From Saccoglossus kowalevskii (taxonomy: Eukaryota > Hemichordata > Enteropneusta > Harrimaniidae): a stretch of DNA of 23,664 nucleotides. The notes below the pieces were generated by a model. That model was not told the origin of the DNA and searched no databases. It saw only the letters and a program-made list of their open reading frames with translations. A program made the position numbers and the translations under genes. The stretch spans positions 131,544-155,207 of the forward strand of contig NW_003121914.1 in the NCBI RefSeq assembly GCF_000003605.2, in the 5' to 3' direction. Below are positions 11,310-21,491 of the stretch, piece after piece; the first letter of the stretch is position 1; each line of letters opens with the position of its first letter.

Positions 11310-11786
11310 ATGTCTTGTTGTGTGCATAATATTGTATTTAAACATGTTTTTTGCATTCGTCGTGTTTACTTTTCAAGTTGCAGGTATATATTTAGAGAAC
11401 ATTTTAGAGTTTTATCGACTCGCTGCAAACGAGACCCATACTCAAAAACATCTCGCAAGTCATGCGTTTTTGCACGAAATATTTACGCTGTTCGTGGCGG
11501 ATTTTGTCGCGCGTCAACAGAAACCCGACAATCATTGAGTTTCCTGTTGTCGGCCGCTAGTAAATATTCGGTCGGAAAAATACTTTTCCACAATACGAAA
11601 TATTTGCGTCTTTTATTACATACATTGCGACAAAGAGCCGGTCGCCATTTTATATTTTTATATCAGTCAAAACCACTATGCAAAATGTATATATGTTCGA
11701 CTACCAACGGTATTCCCACGTTCGACTGTTACAAAGTGAGTGACAATACGCGTATATTGTCACGGTGCCGGAGCCTGCCAGGTTAG
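11310..11786 (+). other. CpG-rich block with a 158-codon open frame, not called as a gene
   Basis: The block carries many CpG dinucleotides (TCGCG, GTCGGCCGC, CGGTCGCC) and stays open for 158 codons, longer than expected for this base composition. The translation is rich in C, R, S and Y and shows no domain I know. A second frame in the same block is also open for 72 codons. This is what a low-stop, CpG-rich repeat would give. It might be a decayed mobile element or a promoter/CpG island. I see no clear acceptor or donor flanking it. Confidence 0.25.
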
Positions 11787-12713
11787 ATAAATTCCACTCA
11801 TCCTAGGTATATAAGCTAGACATGTTCTATCAAATTTCATAGACCGACTGACAACTAATATCTTGTCATATTATGGAAAACGAATTATGTTGCTGCCACG
11901 GTCATTTTTTTAAGTATAAACATTATAACGTATAAACAGTTTTTAAATTGTATTTAGAGATCAATAACACAATCTAGAACTCGACAAACTAGTTGTATTT
12001 GAATTCATCAATGCGGAAAACAGATATATACCTATATACCGACAATAAATTGGATAATGTTATTACTTGTTTCTTAACAATTTGTATTAGCTTCATGGTG
12101 TAATTGAATTAACTGCTCAACGAGCGAGTGCGTTGTCTCAAAGGAGACTTCTCGATCGATACCCCCTACAAAGCGTTACTCCTGCAGTTGTTGACTCAAC
12201 GGCACCCAGCGAGCATGAATTACAGATACAAAGGAAATGTATCAAGTTCCACCACGCATGGATTTCAAAAATATGACTTTCATTATCCATTGTAATATAA
12301 AAAAATAATTAAGTATAAAACCACCATCATTAACCATTTGATCAGTGCAGTCACGTGCACAACATGAATGTTAATGTGACTCTCAAGCCCAGTGAGTGTG
12401 ACACGTATTTCCAATTTGATGTAACTGAGTGGTGATTGACTTTCAATCAAATTCAATCGTGTCTAATAAGTAAATGCGTAAACCCCGGGAACGTTCTAAA
12501 CAGGGTGTCATCTGAAGCGTGAACAAAGTTATGAATCAACAATTCCCAACCTCGATATATCGCTCTTTGAACAATAGGCGACTTTCACTGAAAGGTTGAG
12601 TCAAACGTTCGGCATACATGACAAATTAATTGCAAGACATATACTGACGCACCATTTGCTTATTATTATTATATTACCGAGCATTCCGTAGTCCATTGAA
12701 TGAACGCGTCAGT

Positions 12714-12727
12714 GTCGCCATGGAAAC
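12714..12727 (+). promoter_or_regulatory. RFX X-box-like motif
   Basis: GTCGCCATGGAAAC has the two RFX half-sites with a 2-bp spacer and one mismatch in the right half. It lies 3 kb upstream of the first coding exon of the mosaic gene. Confidence 0.25.
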
Positions 12728-14588
12728 AATATATTCGGATATCCGTAGAAGGGAATGGAAATGTTCAGAAATGACAGACCAGGAACTCCGGTGTGAGTAC
12801 TTAGTGTGGAACTATGTATCACAGTCAGCGCAATAACGTGCATCTAACACATTTGTCACGTTCTTCAAATATTCGCCACATAACTGATTTCCACTGACCA
12901 CCATGTTACGTCACAATCTGGAAGAGGTGTAAGAAATAACAGTACTATACAATGGCTGTCACAATCAGTTTCAGTCAACAGATTCTTTAATCACTAATGG
13001 CCGCGTATTCAACTATTATATAGTTAACGACTAATAAACAGAAAACAGTGAGCAAACACAACACGCTTTACTGAAATTGTCAAAACATTCCTAATTCGTT
13101 TTGCATACATATTACAAAAAAGCAACTTTAGCAAATCGTACAATATTTACAGAAAATATTAATCATTGCGGTAATGGAAAGCACTACAAAATATAATATA
13201 TATTCTATAATGTGAATGTACAGTCGGACAATTACTCCGCTTCTCGTGTGTAATAACTGATTGTTAACTTAATATAAATACTACTTTATTCACTCTATGT
13301 GGTTTACAAATCCAAAAGTTGGTGGAATGTCATAATTCCTCATATCCAGTGGATATTAATAATAATATAATTTCATTGTGACTTAACGTTTTCAGTATCA
13401 ATTTATTGACCAGTCTAAATGAATTGATTAAAACCTCACATGTGATTCGAAGTTGTGAACACAAGAAAACTATTTAACAGGAAATTATTAACGATATCCA
13501 AGTCGACTAAACCAGCCCTTCGGACGAACACGATTAATGTTCAGACCCGGGATTACAATCTTACCCTTGGAAGTAACATGAGTATTCCATTAATGTTACT
13601 ATCGTTGCACATTGCATTGCTTAGTGTTGATTGTAGTCGCGTGCACTATAACGACTTAAGAGGGAAATGAAATGAAAGCTTTCACTCCTAACTGACCTTT
13701 ACATGCACAACCGCTCAAAACAACAATGTAGATATCGACAAAAACAGAAACAGTTGTTATCACAAATATAACAGACGAATTATGTTATAATTGACAGGTA
13801 GGGTGATTGGCTTTCACCTTCGATACTTTAATTCTCTGGTTTCGAACTGGCATGGAAGGCTGTATAGTTTACACCACACAGATTAGGCAGTTTCCTTTTT
13901 CCTCACTATTTCGAACACGGTTCAATGCGAAAGCGGTCACACAACATTCTGTTGTTTTACTTATCTACTTTTAAATTTATTATACGTTTTTAAAATGGCT
14001 AAAAATTCATAGAAAAGGTGGAATACTTACTGATAAGTATATTAGACATAATATACTAGTAACGTGGATTGTGGAACGTCATATTCTATAGGTTCCTATG
14101 GAAACCACGTTCAAAACTTAGTATCACGAAATATATAGTGTCAAGTGGTGATGAAACTAAGTTCAGGTTATGGCAATCAATTGTTCTACAAATTGGTAAA
14201 GCGTTAACCTAAATTCACGACTTGTATTATGGTCTAATTACTAGAGTCATATGACGTCTCGTTTGATTTTTCCCTGTCTAACACACATCAAGTTCAGTTT
14301 CATATTTAAATAATAACACAAGTTTGTGAGGGTAATATCATGATTTGTTGTTTGCCCAATTGGATGCTGGCCATGACCATAATATAGATGATGCCAAAGC
14401 CGAAGCACACACACATTGTTTGCTGAGAAAAACTGCAAAATACACAGTATATGTTACTTTCAGCCATGGTTACTCTTTTTTAGTAAACCTTGCAAGCAAC
14501 AGCGGCCAGGACAGCACTAGTGTAGCGAACGACAATTTGTTATGCGCAGTATCGTTGTGTAGTAGTTTCAGTGACGTCATTCATGTGA

Positions 14589-14640
14589 TATACCCATGTA
14601 ATATCCACTTGGCGGGCAATATACCATGTAATATCTATTT
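14589..14640 (+). repeat. Imperfect tandem duplication, about 31-32 bp period
   Basis: CCATGTAATATC occurs twice about 31 bp apart with similar flanks. It is short and diverged. Confidence 0.4.
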
Positions 14641-15010
14641 TTATTCAATGTCATGTGACTGAGTGTCAACCAATCACAGCATGGTAACCACAGTGAGATG
14701 CCATAATGCCATGTCTATATACAATATAACACGATATTCACGGTTACACGGCTATTTACCAAGTTATATGAACTACAACAAAATATCACGTCAAAACATA
14801 ATTTAAAAATACAGGATCAACAAAAAGTACGGGACTGAGAGTAGTATTCATTATGGCGCTTTGGTATGTATTATCAATAACATCGTTAAGTAAGGCTACA
14901 AGTTGCAGCACCCGATAAGCATGCACATTGCTACAAAACATTAACAAGTTACATTTAACACATTGACTTAAAACTTAAATTACTAATATACATATGTTGT
15001 TACATATATT

Positions 15011-15057
15011 GTTGCCATGGAAACCAACTTTCATACGTTATTGGTTGCCATGAAACC
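15011..15057 (+). promoter_or_regulatory. Pair of RFX X-box-like motifs
   Basis: GTTGCCATGGAAAC (15011-15024) and GTTGCCATGAAACC (15044-15057) lie 33 bp apart in the same orientation, 620-660 bp before the start codon of the mosaic gene. The first is a near-consensus RFX site. They may be regulatory for this gene, or the second may be a short local duplication of the first. Confidence 0.3.
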
Positions 15058-15673
15058 TGGCGATTAATATGAATAATCATTAAATCTTGCCTTCAAAAAA
15101 TTTACATGACATCACGTCTGACTAAACTGTGACAGTGTTGCATGAATTAAACGAACATCAATCAGTGACGTGTTTTACACACATTTTAAGTAAATCGTTC
15201 GATTACGTTCCGACACTTCCACTACTCGTACGCACGTGTATTGCATTAACATACGGTGTACATATTTAGTTTTACAGTACATTCCATTCAAAAATAGGGG
15301 CATATTGCTTTTTCTCTAGAAAGAAATTTGTGTAGGTCTGCTGACAGGACTACTAGCTGGATGCATTTAAAAAGATGGATTGAATTGTATAGTTATAAAG
15401 CCGAACGGCAACGTAGGCTGGCTCTTCTGTCATGTGAATTAATTCCCCCGCAATAAAATGTCCCTGCCTGCGGCCTCGCCACATCATCTTGCGTACTCTG
15501 GCGTTATCATGTGACATATCATCCACCGTCGAGTTAAAGACAAATGCACACGTCGTTAAATCACAGCAGTAATGTTTCAGATCACTTCGTTGGGTGATAT
15601 ATTGTCCTTAACAATAAGTGATTTCGGTGTTCTTATTTCAGACATGCTTCATATACGTGGATGTTGAGTCTCA

Positions 15674-15737
15674 ATGGAGTTTGGTTTGTTTTTAATTTCT
15701 TTCATCAGTGCATTATCTTCAAAGTCAGTTTGCCAAG
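15674..15737 (+). CDS. Exon 1: signal peptide
   Basis: ATG at 15674 opens MEFGLFLISFISALSSKSVC, a short N-region, a hydrophobic core and small residues near a likely cleavage site around residues 14-20. This is a typical secretory signal. The donor is AAG|GTAATT and the exon ends in phase 1, exactly what the next exon needs. The start context TCAATGG is weak at -3 but has G at +4. An ATG at 15661 is in another frame and does not join. A plausible acceptor, TTATTTCAG, ends at 15641, so the exon may begin there as 5' UTR and an upstream non-coding exon is likely. Confidence 0.75.
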
Positions 15738-15981
15738 GTAATTTAACACGCACAACGGTACATACACGTTAATTCATCGTGAATACTAACGTTGTGTGAA
15801 TGTTCGTGTCCTGTTTACCAGATGTACAGTAACAGTGTATTTCTATCCCATGAATTGTGTGCACATACCGTTTTCCACATGTTTCGTAATTACGAGTATT
15901 TACGCCCCTATCATCATTTCGTACGTCAGCTCCATGTTCAGATATACCTAAATTACATCCTCTTGTGTCTTACAGTTTCAG

Positions 15982-16263
15982 ATGTGATACCAAACGCACC
16001 CAGCTCTATTTACCTCATCAACTCATCTCCTATCTCAATTCAAGTTGGATGGAGTGCAGCTTGGGGACAGTTTGATGGCTACGACATTTCAGTGGCCCCA
16101 GACGATGGCTTTTCTTCTTTTGAATTTGTCGGTTTTGTGTTCAAGAACCAGCCAACACGGTATGTTGTCGAAGGCCTCATACCTGACACACAGTATAACG
16201 TAAAGATTGAGACATCCCTGGGTGCGGTCAAGAGTTCACCCGTCAGCATCGCACATTCGACAG
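15982..16263 (+). CDS. Exon 2: fibronectin type III domain 1
   Basis: Ninety-four codons, phase 1 in and out. The FN3 pattern is clear: PNAPSSIYL at the start, the B-strand tryptophan in SIQVGWSAAW, the C-strand GYDISV, and the conserved L-P-x-T-x-Y in EGLIPDTQYNVKIETS. Two acceptors, ending at 15975 and 15981, are both in frame: the first adds Val-Ser, while the second gives Asp after the exon 1 Gln. The donor is ACAG|GTATGT. The domain probably mediates protein-protein contact in an extracellular stalk; that role is inferred from the family. Confidence 0.88.
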
Positions 16264-16560
16264 GTATGTGGTAGAGCTTATTGGAACCCCTATATAACGG
16301 AACTGGCACGAGACGAAGATTTTCAGAAGTAAACACAGTTTCTTCTTCGCCGGAAATTTTTTTTAACCCAGAATCCGTCCATTCGACCACCAAGTCAGTA
16401 ACTTCAATGTATACATATTTGCATAATATTTTTATGGTTGATTTGCGTCTTCTGTCACGAACTTACTTATTTGTATCTTCGGTCCATTGTATTATTGACG
16501 CACGTGGTCACGGTGTTGCTGACGTCACAATAACGTAATGCATTGATTTCACATCCGTAG

Positions 16561-16824
16561 ATAAAGGAGAACCGGCGTTTATGTACATCACTAAATTTAC
16601 AAGCAACAGTATTACGATCACCTGGAGTGACGGAGAATTTGGTGCTAATTTCACTGGATATCGTGTTATATATGGGTCAAACGAGGGGACGGCCGGGGAA
16701 TATCTCTTAGATGTGGATGCGACACGAGAAGTGAAGATTACTGGTTTGGCATCTGCCACTGAGTACAACATAACACTGGTTGTCACGGGTACTGACATTG
16801 AAAACGCTGTTTCGTCTTGGACAA
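16561..16824 (+). CDS. Exon 3: fibronectin type III domain 2
   Basis: Eighty-eight codons, phase 1-1. The acceptor CATCCGTAG ends at 16560 and the donor ACAA|GTAAGT is optimal. FN3 landmarks are SNSITITWSDGEF with the core tryptophan, FTGYRVIYG, and the A-T-E-Y motif in ITGLASATEYNITLVVTG. NFT and NIT are possible N-glycosylation sites. The predicted overlapping minus-strand frame is a shadow. A CRE palindrome (16520-16527) lies in the intron just before the exon. Confidence 0.9.
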
Positions 16825-17532
16825 GTAAGTAGTGGAAACACCTGATATATCCTGTCAGCAAGGCGTGTGACATACGTAAATTACATTTATCAAGAATATC
16901 GGAAGGAATATTTGGTAATGTTTATAGAAATTGATAGTTGATAATTGTAATCGTCCGAACAAGAAATAGACAGCCACAAATATTTCATTCACCGACGTAC
17001 AGAACGAATCGGTTCATGCTGCAATATCGACGATACCTAAAGGCCGTGTCTACACTAGAAACAAAATACACCGGCGTAAGTTGAGCCCGTAATGCACACG
17101 ATAAGATCATTATATCAGATAGGCATTCATGCATACATTTCTCTCGTTTGCCTACTTTATTCATTTCGACACAATCGATCATCTACTAGAAGGTATCTAC
17201 TAGTTCACATCAAATGGCCGTTAAATGTTATAATAGTATATATCTCGCGCAGATCTTGTGTTTAACAACAATTATAATGCTCAATGTAGGTTAATTTGTT
17301 ATAAATCTGGTCGCCAAGTGATGGCGTTAAAGCCACGTTTTGTGTTCACATCTGTTTTACGCCGGTGCAATTATTACTACTGGTTATACCAGTTGTGGTA
17401 TGTTCATGCACGCCGGTGTAACGTGTTCATACGTGTGTTCCCTTATGCCAGCGCAGGTTACGAGAGATGTGAACGCGATAATGTGAGTGTAGCTATATAC
17501 TCGATACTCATGTGTGTTATTATACATAACAG
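16825..17532. other. Intron 3 with inverted CACCGGCGTAA-like motifs
   Basis: The largest intron in the first half of the gene. CACCGGCGTAA at 17069-17079 recurs inverted as TTACGCCGGTG at 17358-17367 and as GCCGGTGTAAC near 17412. The left end carries AAAGGCCGTGTCTACACTAG (about 17039-17058), a string of the kind seen at ends of DNA transposon derivatives. It may be a decayed MITE; its borders are not definable by eye. Confidence 0.3.
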
Positions 17533-17820
17533 GACCTATCGCACCACGACGTGTATCAGCAACATTAACAACTTCCACTAGTATCAGTGTTTCCTGGCAG
17601 TCCCCATTGCAAGAAGTAGATGTGTACCACCTATCGTATTGGCCAAGTGAATATCCGAATAGCATATTGGTAAAGGAGATTGTTGAATCCACACCAAATG
17701 TGCACGTACAAATAACAAATCTTCAGCCTCTTACTGAGTATACAATCGAAGTCACTTCCGTAGTTGGGGATGATTCCAGGTCAATTCACAGCGATGTCAA
17801 AACAGTTGTGGCAACCACAG
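17533..17820 (+). CDS. Exon 4: fibronectin type III domain 3
   Basis: Ninety-six codons, phase 1-1, acceptor ACATAACAG and donor ACAG|GTACGT. FN3 features are APRRVSATLTTSTSISVSW with the core tryptophan, VYHLSYWPS in the C strand, and the L-x-P-x-T-x-Y motif in ITNLQPLTEYTIEVTSV. This is the best match of the three FN3 repeats to the family consensus. No RGD cell-attachment motif is present in any of the three. Exon 5 follows after a short 106-bp intron. Confidence 0.92.
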
Positions 17821-17926
17821 GTACGTTACGTGTGTCCACCAACACGGATTGATGGTGTTAATAATAGAAATAATATGACATGCATTGAAGCTATCCTGCA
17901 ATTATAATATATTGTATTTTTTTCAG

Positions 17927-18046
17927 ATGGTAATAGGTGTATTCCGTATGACCCGTGTATGAATGGTGCTACGTGTATCCCTCATGGTAACCATGGTTTC
18001 ATCTGCAGCTGTACTGCTGGCTGGCACGGAGAGATATGTAGCCAAG
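17927..18046 (+). CDS. Exon 5: EGF-like domain 1
   Basis: Forty codons, phase 1-1, acceptor TATTTTTTTCAG. Six cysteines in EGF order: RC, DPC, ATC, FIC, SC and EIC, with MNGATC and the GW of AGWHGEIC typical of the family. It lacks the D-x-D/N-E N-terminal motif of calcium-binding EGF domains. The donor is CAAG|GTATAC, a weaker site than most in this gene. Confidence 0.92.
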
Positions 18047-18172
18047 GTATACACCATTCATGAACTGTTATTCGATAACGCATGTGTAGTGCAATGTACT
18101 AGAAAATTCAATCGAATCGTACAACGAGTTGCCGGAAATTATATCTAACATTACGTGTATGTTGCTTTGTAG

Positions 18173-18298
18173 CTACCAATCCTTGCATCAATACACCGTG
18201 TATGAATGACGGCGTATGTGTTCAAGTAACTGGTACTGATGGAGGGGAGTTTGAGTGTTTCTGTCTTCCGTCTTGGAGTGGCACACACTGCGAAACAG
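18173..18298 (+). CDS. Exon 6: EGF-like domain 2
   Basis: Forty-two codons, phase 1-1. Cysteines NPC, TPC, GVC, FEC, FC and THC fit the EGF pattern, with MNDGVC between the second and third. The loop between the third and fourth cysteines is a little longer than in the neighbours (VQVTGTDGGEFE). The acceptor GTTGCTTTGTAG uses TAG rather than CAG. The donor is ACAG|GTAATC. Confidence 0.9.
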
Positions 18299-18700
18299 GT
18301 AATCCACAATACGTATATATAACAAAACCTCGTCAAAACAGAAAAGTTACGGAATAATCTTATTTTTATCGGTGAATTATTATTTCCGAATTTTCCATAT
18401 ATACACATTGAACTTAATATAGCTATATGTAGATGGCAACCGCATGTAAGCTTAGCCAGCTTACCGTCCTGTTATTTCATAACTCCTTCGGTCCTCTCAC
18501 AAACGAGTGAAGAGCCCATACAATAACAGAATGGTAACAAGGCTAAAGAAAATATACTGTATGATGGCATAGGAAGGGGCAACATTAATAGACGTCCATC
18601 TCTGGAACTTTGGAAAATCTCAAATGAACCTTTGTGCAAACACTTTGCTTTGTCCTCTCTATAATTATAGACACACCATTTACTAATTGTGTATTCTCAG

Positions 18701-18826
18701 CAGAGCTTACAGTAAGTGGATTATGTTCTAAAAATGTTTGTCTGAATGGTGGTACCTGCTTTGGTGACGTGCACAGTCACATATGTCAATGTCTAACTGG
18801 ATGGACTGGAGACAACTGCCAAATAG
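18701..18826 (+). CDS. Exon 7: EGF-like domain 3
   Basis: Forty-two codons, phase 1-1. After a short lead (AELTVSG) come the six EGF cysteines: LC, VC, TC, IC, QC and NC, with LNGGTC and TGWTGDNC. The acceptor is a NAGNAG pair, TCTCAGCAG: use of the second site starts the exon at 18704 and drops one alanine, both in frame. The donor is ATAG|GTTAGT. Confidence 0.9.
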
Positions 18827-19127
18827 GTTAGTGATATGAATATTAATATACTGTTATGTTAACAGGTATGTTTATACGTTCTAAAGGATGGTGGTCGTTG
18901 TAAGGCATCGATATGCGACGAATACAGCCTTTATTTGCCGTTCCCTCACCCTGTAATGCATGTAAAATTGTTGGTAGTTTGATATTCATATGATATCCAT
19001 ATACATACTTTCAAAATTGATAATTAAAAATTACACATTTAAAAAAATTATTGGCATTCAACAATCAAAATGAATCACTCAATTCGAATAGTATTTCGGT
19101 CAAGCATTGCGTATTATATATTTGCAG

Positions 19128-19244
19128 ACATAGGTGATCCATGTTCAAGTTATCCTTGTAAGAATAGTGCTGGATGTATAAATGGTAATAAGTTCTACAT
19201 TTGCCAATGTTTGGATGGATGGGCCGGCAGACAGTGCGATTTAG
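19128..19244 (+). CDS. Exon 8: EGF-like domain 4
   Basis: Thirty-nine codons, phase 1-1, acceptor TATATTTGCAG, donor TTAG|GTAATG. Cysteines DPC, YPC, GC, IC, QC and QC follow the EGF spacing, with the conserved GW in LDGWAGRQC. It closes a run of four consecutive single-exon EGF domains that resemble one another in length and intron phase, as expected from exon duplication. Confidence 0.92.
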
Positions 19245-19563
19245 GTAATGTTATTTATATGTTTATTAATAAAGTTCTATGAATGTTTGTTTTCCAAATG
19301 TAATAATTTATTTATTATTATGTTTTAAAATATCAATTATTAAGCTGTTGTGTGTTTTTAGAAATATATACACTAAAGCACCTCTGTGGTCGGCCAATAT
19401 TCAATTTCACTGACCCACAGACTACCCTGAACTAATATTATCTGTATGAATCAACAAAGCTGAATATTGGGTTCCACCTTGATAACTTGTGTTCATTATA
19501 TTTAGAGATACACATGAGATAGCATATCAAATGTAAAAGTCAATATTATGGTATTATTTTCAG

Positions 19564-19809
19564 AAGGCGATATCTACACTGACTTTGCGGCATATCGCTT
19601 CCATAGAAGTAGTAATTTCAAGCCCATAATTGTGGATGTTACGCAAGACGAATGCATGGAATTGTGCTTAAACAACTCTGCATTTCTGTGCCGTTCAGTA
19701 AACTACGCCATATACGATCGAACTTGCTATCTGAGCAGTGAGAATGAATGGAGATCTGGTAGTGTTACACCTAGTGTGAATACACACTATTTTCAACGAA
19801 GAAGTACAT
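19564..19809 (+). CDS. Exon 9: PAN/Apple domain
   Basis: Eighty-two codons, phase 1-1. The core DVTQDECMELCLNNS, followed by FLCRSVNYAIYDRTCYLSSE, matches the PAN/Apple pattern of C-x3-C, then C-x-S-x-N-Y, then C-x-L. Such domains bind proteins or carbohydrates in extracellular proteins. The donor is probably ACAT|GTACGT at 19809; an alternative six bases earlier (AGAA|GTACAT) keeps the same phase. Reading on past the donor gives a long open but non-coding frame that should not be included. NNS is a possible glycosylation site. Confidence 0.85.
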
Positions 19810-19922
19810 GTACGTATAGTGTATATTGTAATGTGTCTTTTTTTCCGGTGATGTTATCATGTTCACGATATATTAGATTGAATCAGGAATGTATACTGTT
19901 TTTCCCGTTTTTTCTTAATCAG

Positions 19923-20048
19923 ACGTTGTGTGTGTGGAAGGATTATTCCAGTGCTGGAACGGAAATCAGTGTGTTTCTGGTGAAAGGCAATGTGACGCTG
20001 TATCTTACGACTGTGGCGATTCTTCTGACGAACATGATGAAATTTGTG
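19923..20048 (+). CDS. Exon 10: LDL-receptor class A domain
   Basis: Forty-two codons, phase 1-1, in a frame different from the long open frame that crosses this region. The cysteine order is C-VEGLFQ-C-WNGNQ-C-VSGERQ-C-DAVSYD-C-GDSSDEHDEI-C. The acidic residues in CDAVSYDCGDSSDE are those that bind calcium in LDLa modules. The acceptor is TTTTCTTAATCAG, the donor TGTG|GTATGT. LDLa modules bind basic ligands; the ligand here is unknown. Confidence 0.92.
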
Positions 20049-20135
20049 GTATGTGGATTTGAAATTCTTTACTTTCTACGGTTGTATTCATTCTATGTGA
20101 CATATATAATCATCTACATTGGTCTATTTATGTAG

Positions 20136-20258
20136 GAACGTGTGAATTGGAATTACAGACACCACTAACAACAAGAAATGGGTGGGTTACGTATCCAGTG
20201 CAGTCTGAAATATACAACAGTCACGCGTCCTGCACGTGGGTTATTTCGGGACCAGTAG
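20136..20258 (+). CDS. Exon 11: CUB domain 1, first half
   Basis: Forty-one codons, phase 1-1, acceptor TTTATGTAG, donor GTAG|GTTTGT. It gives GTCELELQTPL, then GWVTYPVQSEIYNSHASCTW and VISGP. The Y-P-x-x-Y-x-x-x-x-x-C-x-W core is the N-terminal half of a CUB domain. The 87-bp intron before it is among the shortest in the gene. Confidence 0.88.
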
Positions 20259-20404
20259 GTTTGTAACGATCAACTAATGTAGTCGAATAACTACTTCAAA
20301 ACAGTAACCAAACTAAAGGTAACGTCTGAACCTATGTGCTGTTGTTGATATGGAAATAATTTCTCAAAAAGAAAGAAAACAAATTTATTTATGCGTTTAT
20401 TTAG

Positions 20405-20559
20405 ATACACGTGTTTCATTCAAGATCTACTCAATCGAGATGGAGGGCTGTCTTAGCTCAAAAGATGGATGTATATTTGACTATGTCGAGGTATGGGATG
20501 GTGTACCAAGTTCAAAATCTATTCTCAAATATTGCTCTTCGCAAATCCCGCCGATGAAG
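20405..20559 (+). CDS. Exon 12: CUB domain 1, middle
   Basis: One hundred fifty-five bases, entering in phase 1 and leaving in phase 0. Key CUB features are VSFKIYSIEMEGC, then CIFDYVEVWDG and SILKYCSSQIPP, matching the D-Y/F-V-E-V-x-D-G and C-x-x-x-x-P motifs. The E, D and D positions that form the calcium site in calcium-binding CUB domains look at least partly present. The donor is GAAG|GTAAAT. This is the only phase change in the gene. Confidence 0.9.
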
Positions 20560-21491
20560 GTAAATATATACACCTAGTATGTGTCGCAACCCCAAAGTGT
20601 TTGTTTCATAGTGATTCCATGTAAGGTTAACAATAGTATTACGGACAACATTTAAGAAAAATGAAATTTGAAGTTTGAATATGTATATTTTTTCTAAATT
20701 TAAGATTACGCTTTATTACATTAACGTTACAGCACTGATAGCTTATTCTTAAATATTCAATTGATTGTTACATCCATGTTTACTAAATAAACAGTGGCAT
20801 TTCACTTCTTCATTTCTAAAACCTTGTTTACGCGTGCCTATAACGCTGTATTAAGTTTTACTTCATTGAACCTTTTACATATTGTTGAAGGAAAGACATT
20901 AAAGGTTTATTTTTTCTACAAGGCCAGAAAGGGATTATATAAATCAAACATTTCTTCTGTTTACAATTTTGCTTCATATAACTATCTTTAAAATGCAGTA
21001 AATGTAATGATTTGTGTAAAACTCCGGTAGGATAAACTGCGACTTACCAGAAATTATACAGATTTGACGAGCATAATCTAGCGACTAGGATGTTAAAAAT
21101 ATGTAATTTATTCAAAAACAATATATATCTTCTAAACCACTTCTTTGTTTCGATTTATTGTATGGAGACCAAAGGAGCGAAACCACCTCGACAGTACAGG
21201 ACAAATAAAGCCTTCAAATTAGTTCAAATTTATAAATTAGTTGCATATCTATTTTTCGAGGGATTGATTTACATCAATCACGTGATTACATTGGTGAAAT
21301 AATGCGGTTTGGTTAAACGTCTAATGAGCATTCAAAGACCATTTAATTTTCAGAACAAGGTCCAGAGATACAGTGACAAGTACATCAGTTCGTAAGGGTG
21401 TAAATGTATTATCATTTAACAACATATCAACACATATTGTGACTTGTATGCATATTCCGTAAACTAATCTCGAGTAATGATTTGATTGCAG
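20560..21491. other. Intron 12, no exon seen
   Basis: The longest intron within the model (932 bp), AT-rich. The CUB sequence continues without loss from MK at the end of exon 12 to IYISTTNEVTVNF in exon 13, so no coding exon is missing here. Confidence 0.8.

Larger units (their letters stand above)
11787..15640. other. No gene seen; upstream region of the mosaic gene
   Basis: Nothing reads as a convincing exon. The stretch holds three RFX X-box-like motifs (12714, 15011, 15044), one CRE palindrome (14572-14579) and a weak tandem duplication at 14589-14640. A small frame at 13578-13667 starts with a hydrophobic, signal-like run but is only 30 codons long. The region is either 5' flank or first intron of the gene at 15674. 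Confidence 0.45.

Noticed and set aside
13578..13667. 30-codon frame MSIPLMLLSLHIALLSVDC plus a short polar tail, resembling a secreted peptide
   Set aside because: Only a signal-like run and about ten further residues. There is no donor after it and no supporting context, and a hydrophobic run of this size is common by chance in AT-rich DNA.
14086..14101. 16-bp string CTATAGGTTCCTATGG shared with 23360-23375
   Set aside because: The flanks do not match beyond the shared string, which is near-palindromic and AT-rich. A single 16-bp match in this window could be chance.
14345..14662. 105-codon plus-strand frame with many small polar residues
   Set aside because: It crosses a local tandem duplication, has no domain and no convincing splice sites.
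19810..20135. Continuation of the PAN exon frame as a long open reading frame
   Set aside because: The LDLa module in exon 10 lies in a different frame within this stretch and joins perfectly through GT-AG sites. The continued frame is hydrophobic and has no domain.
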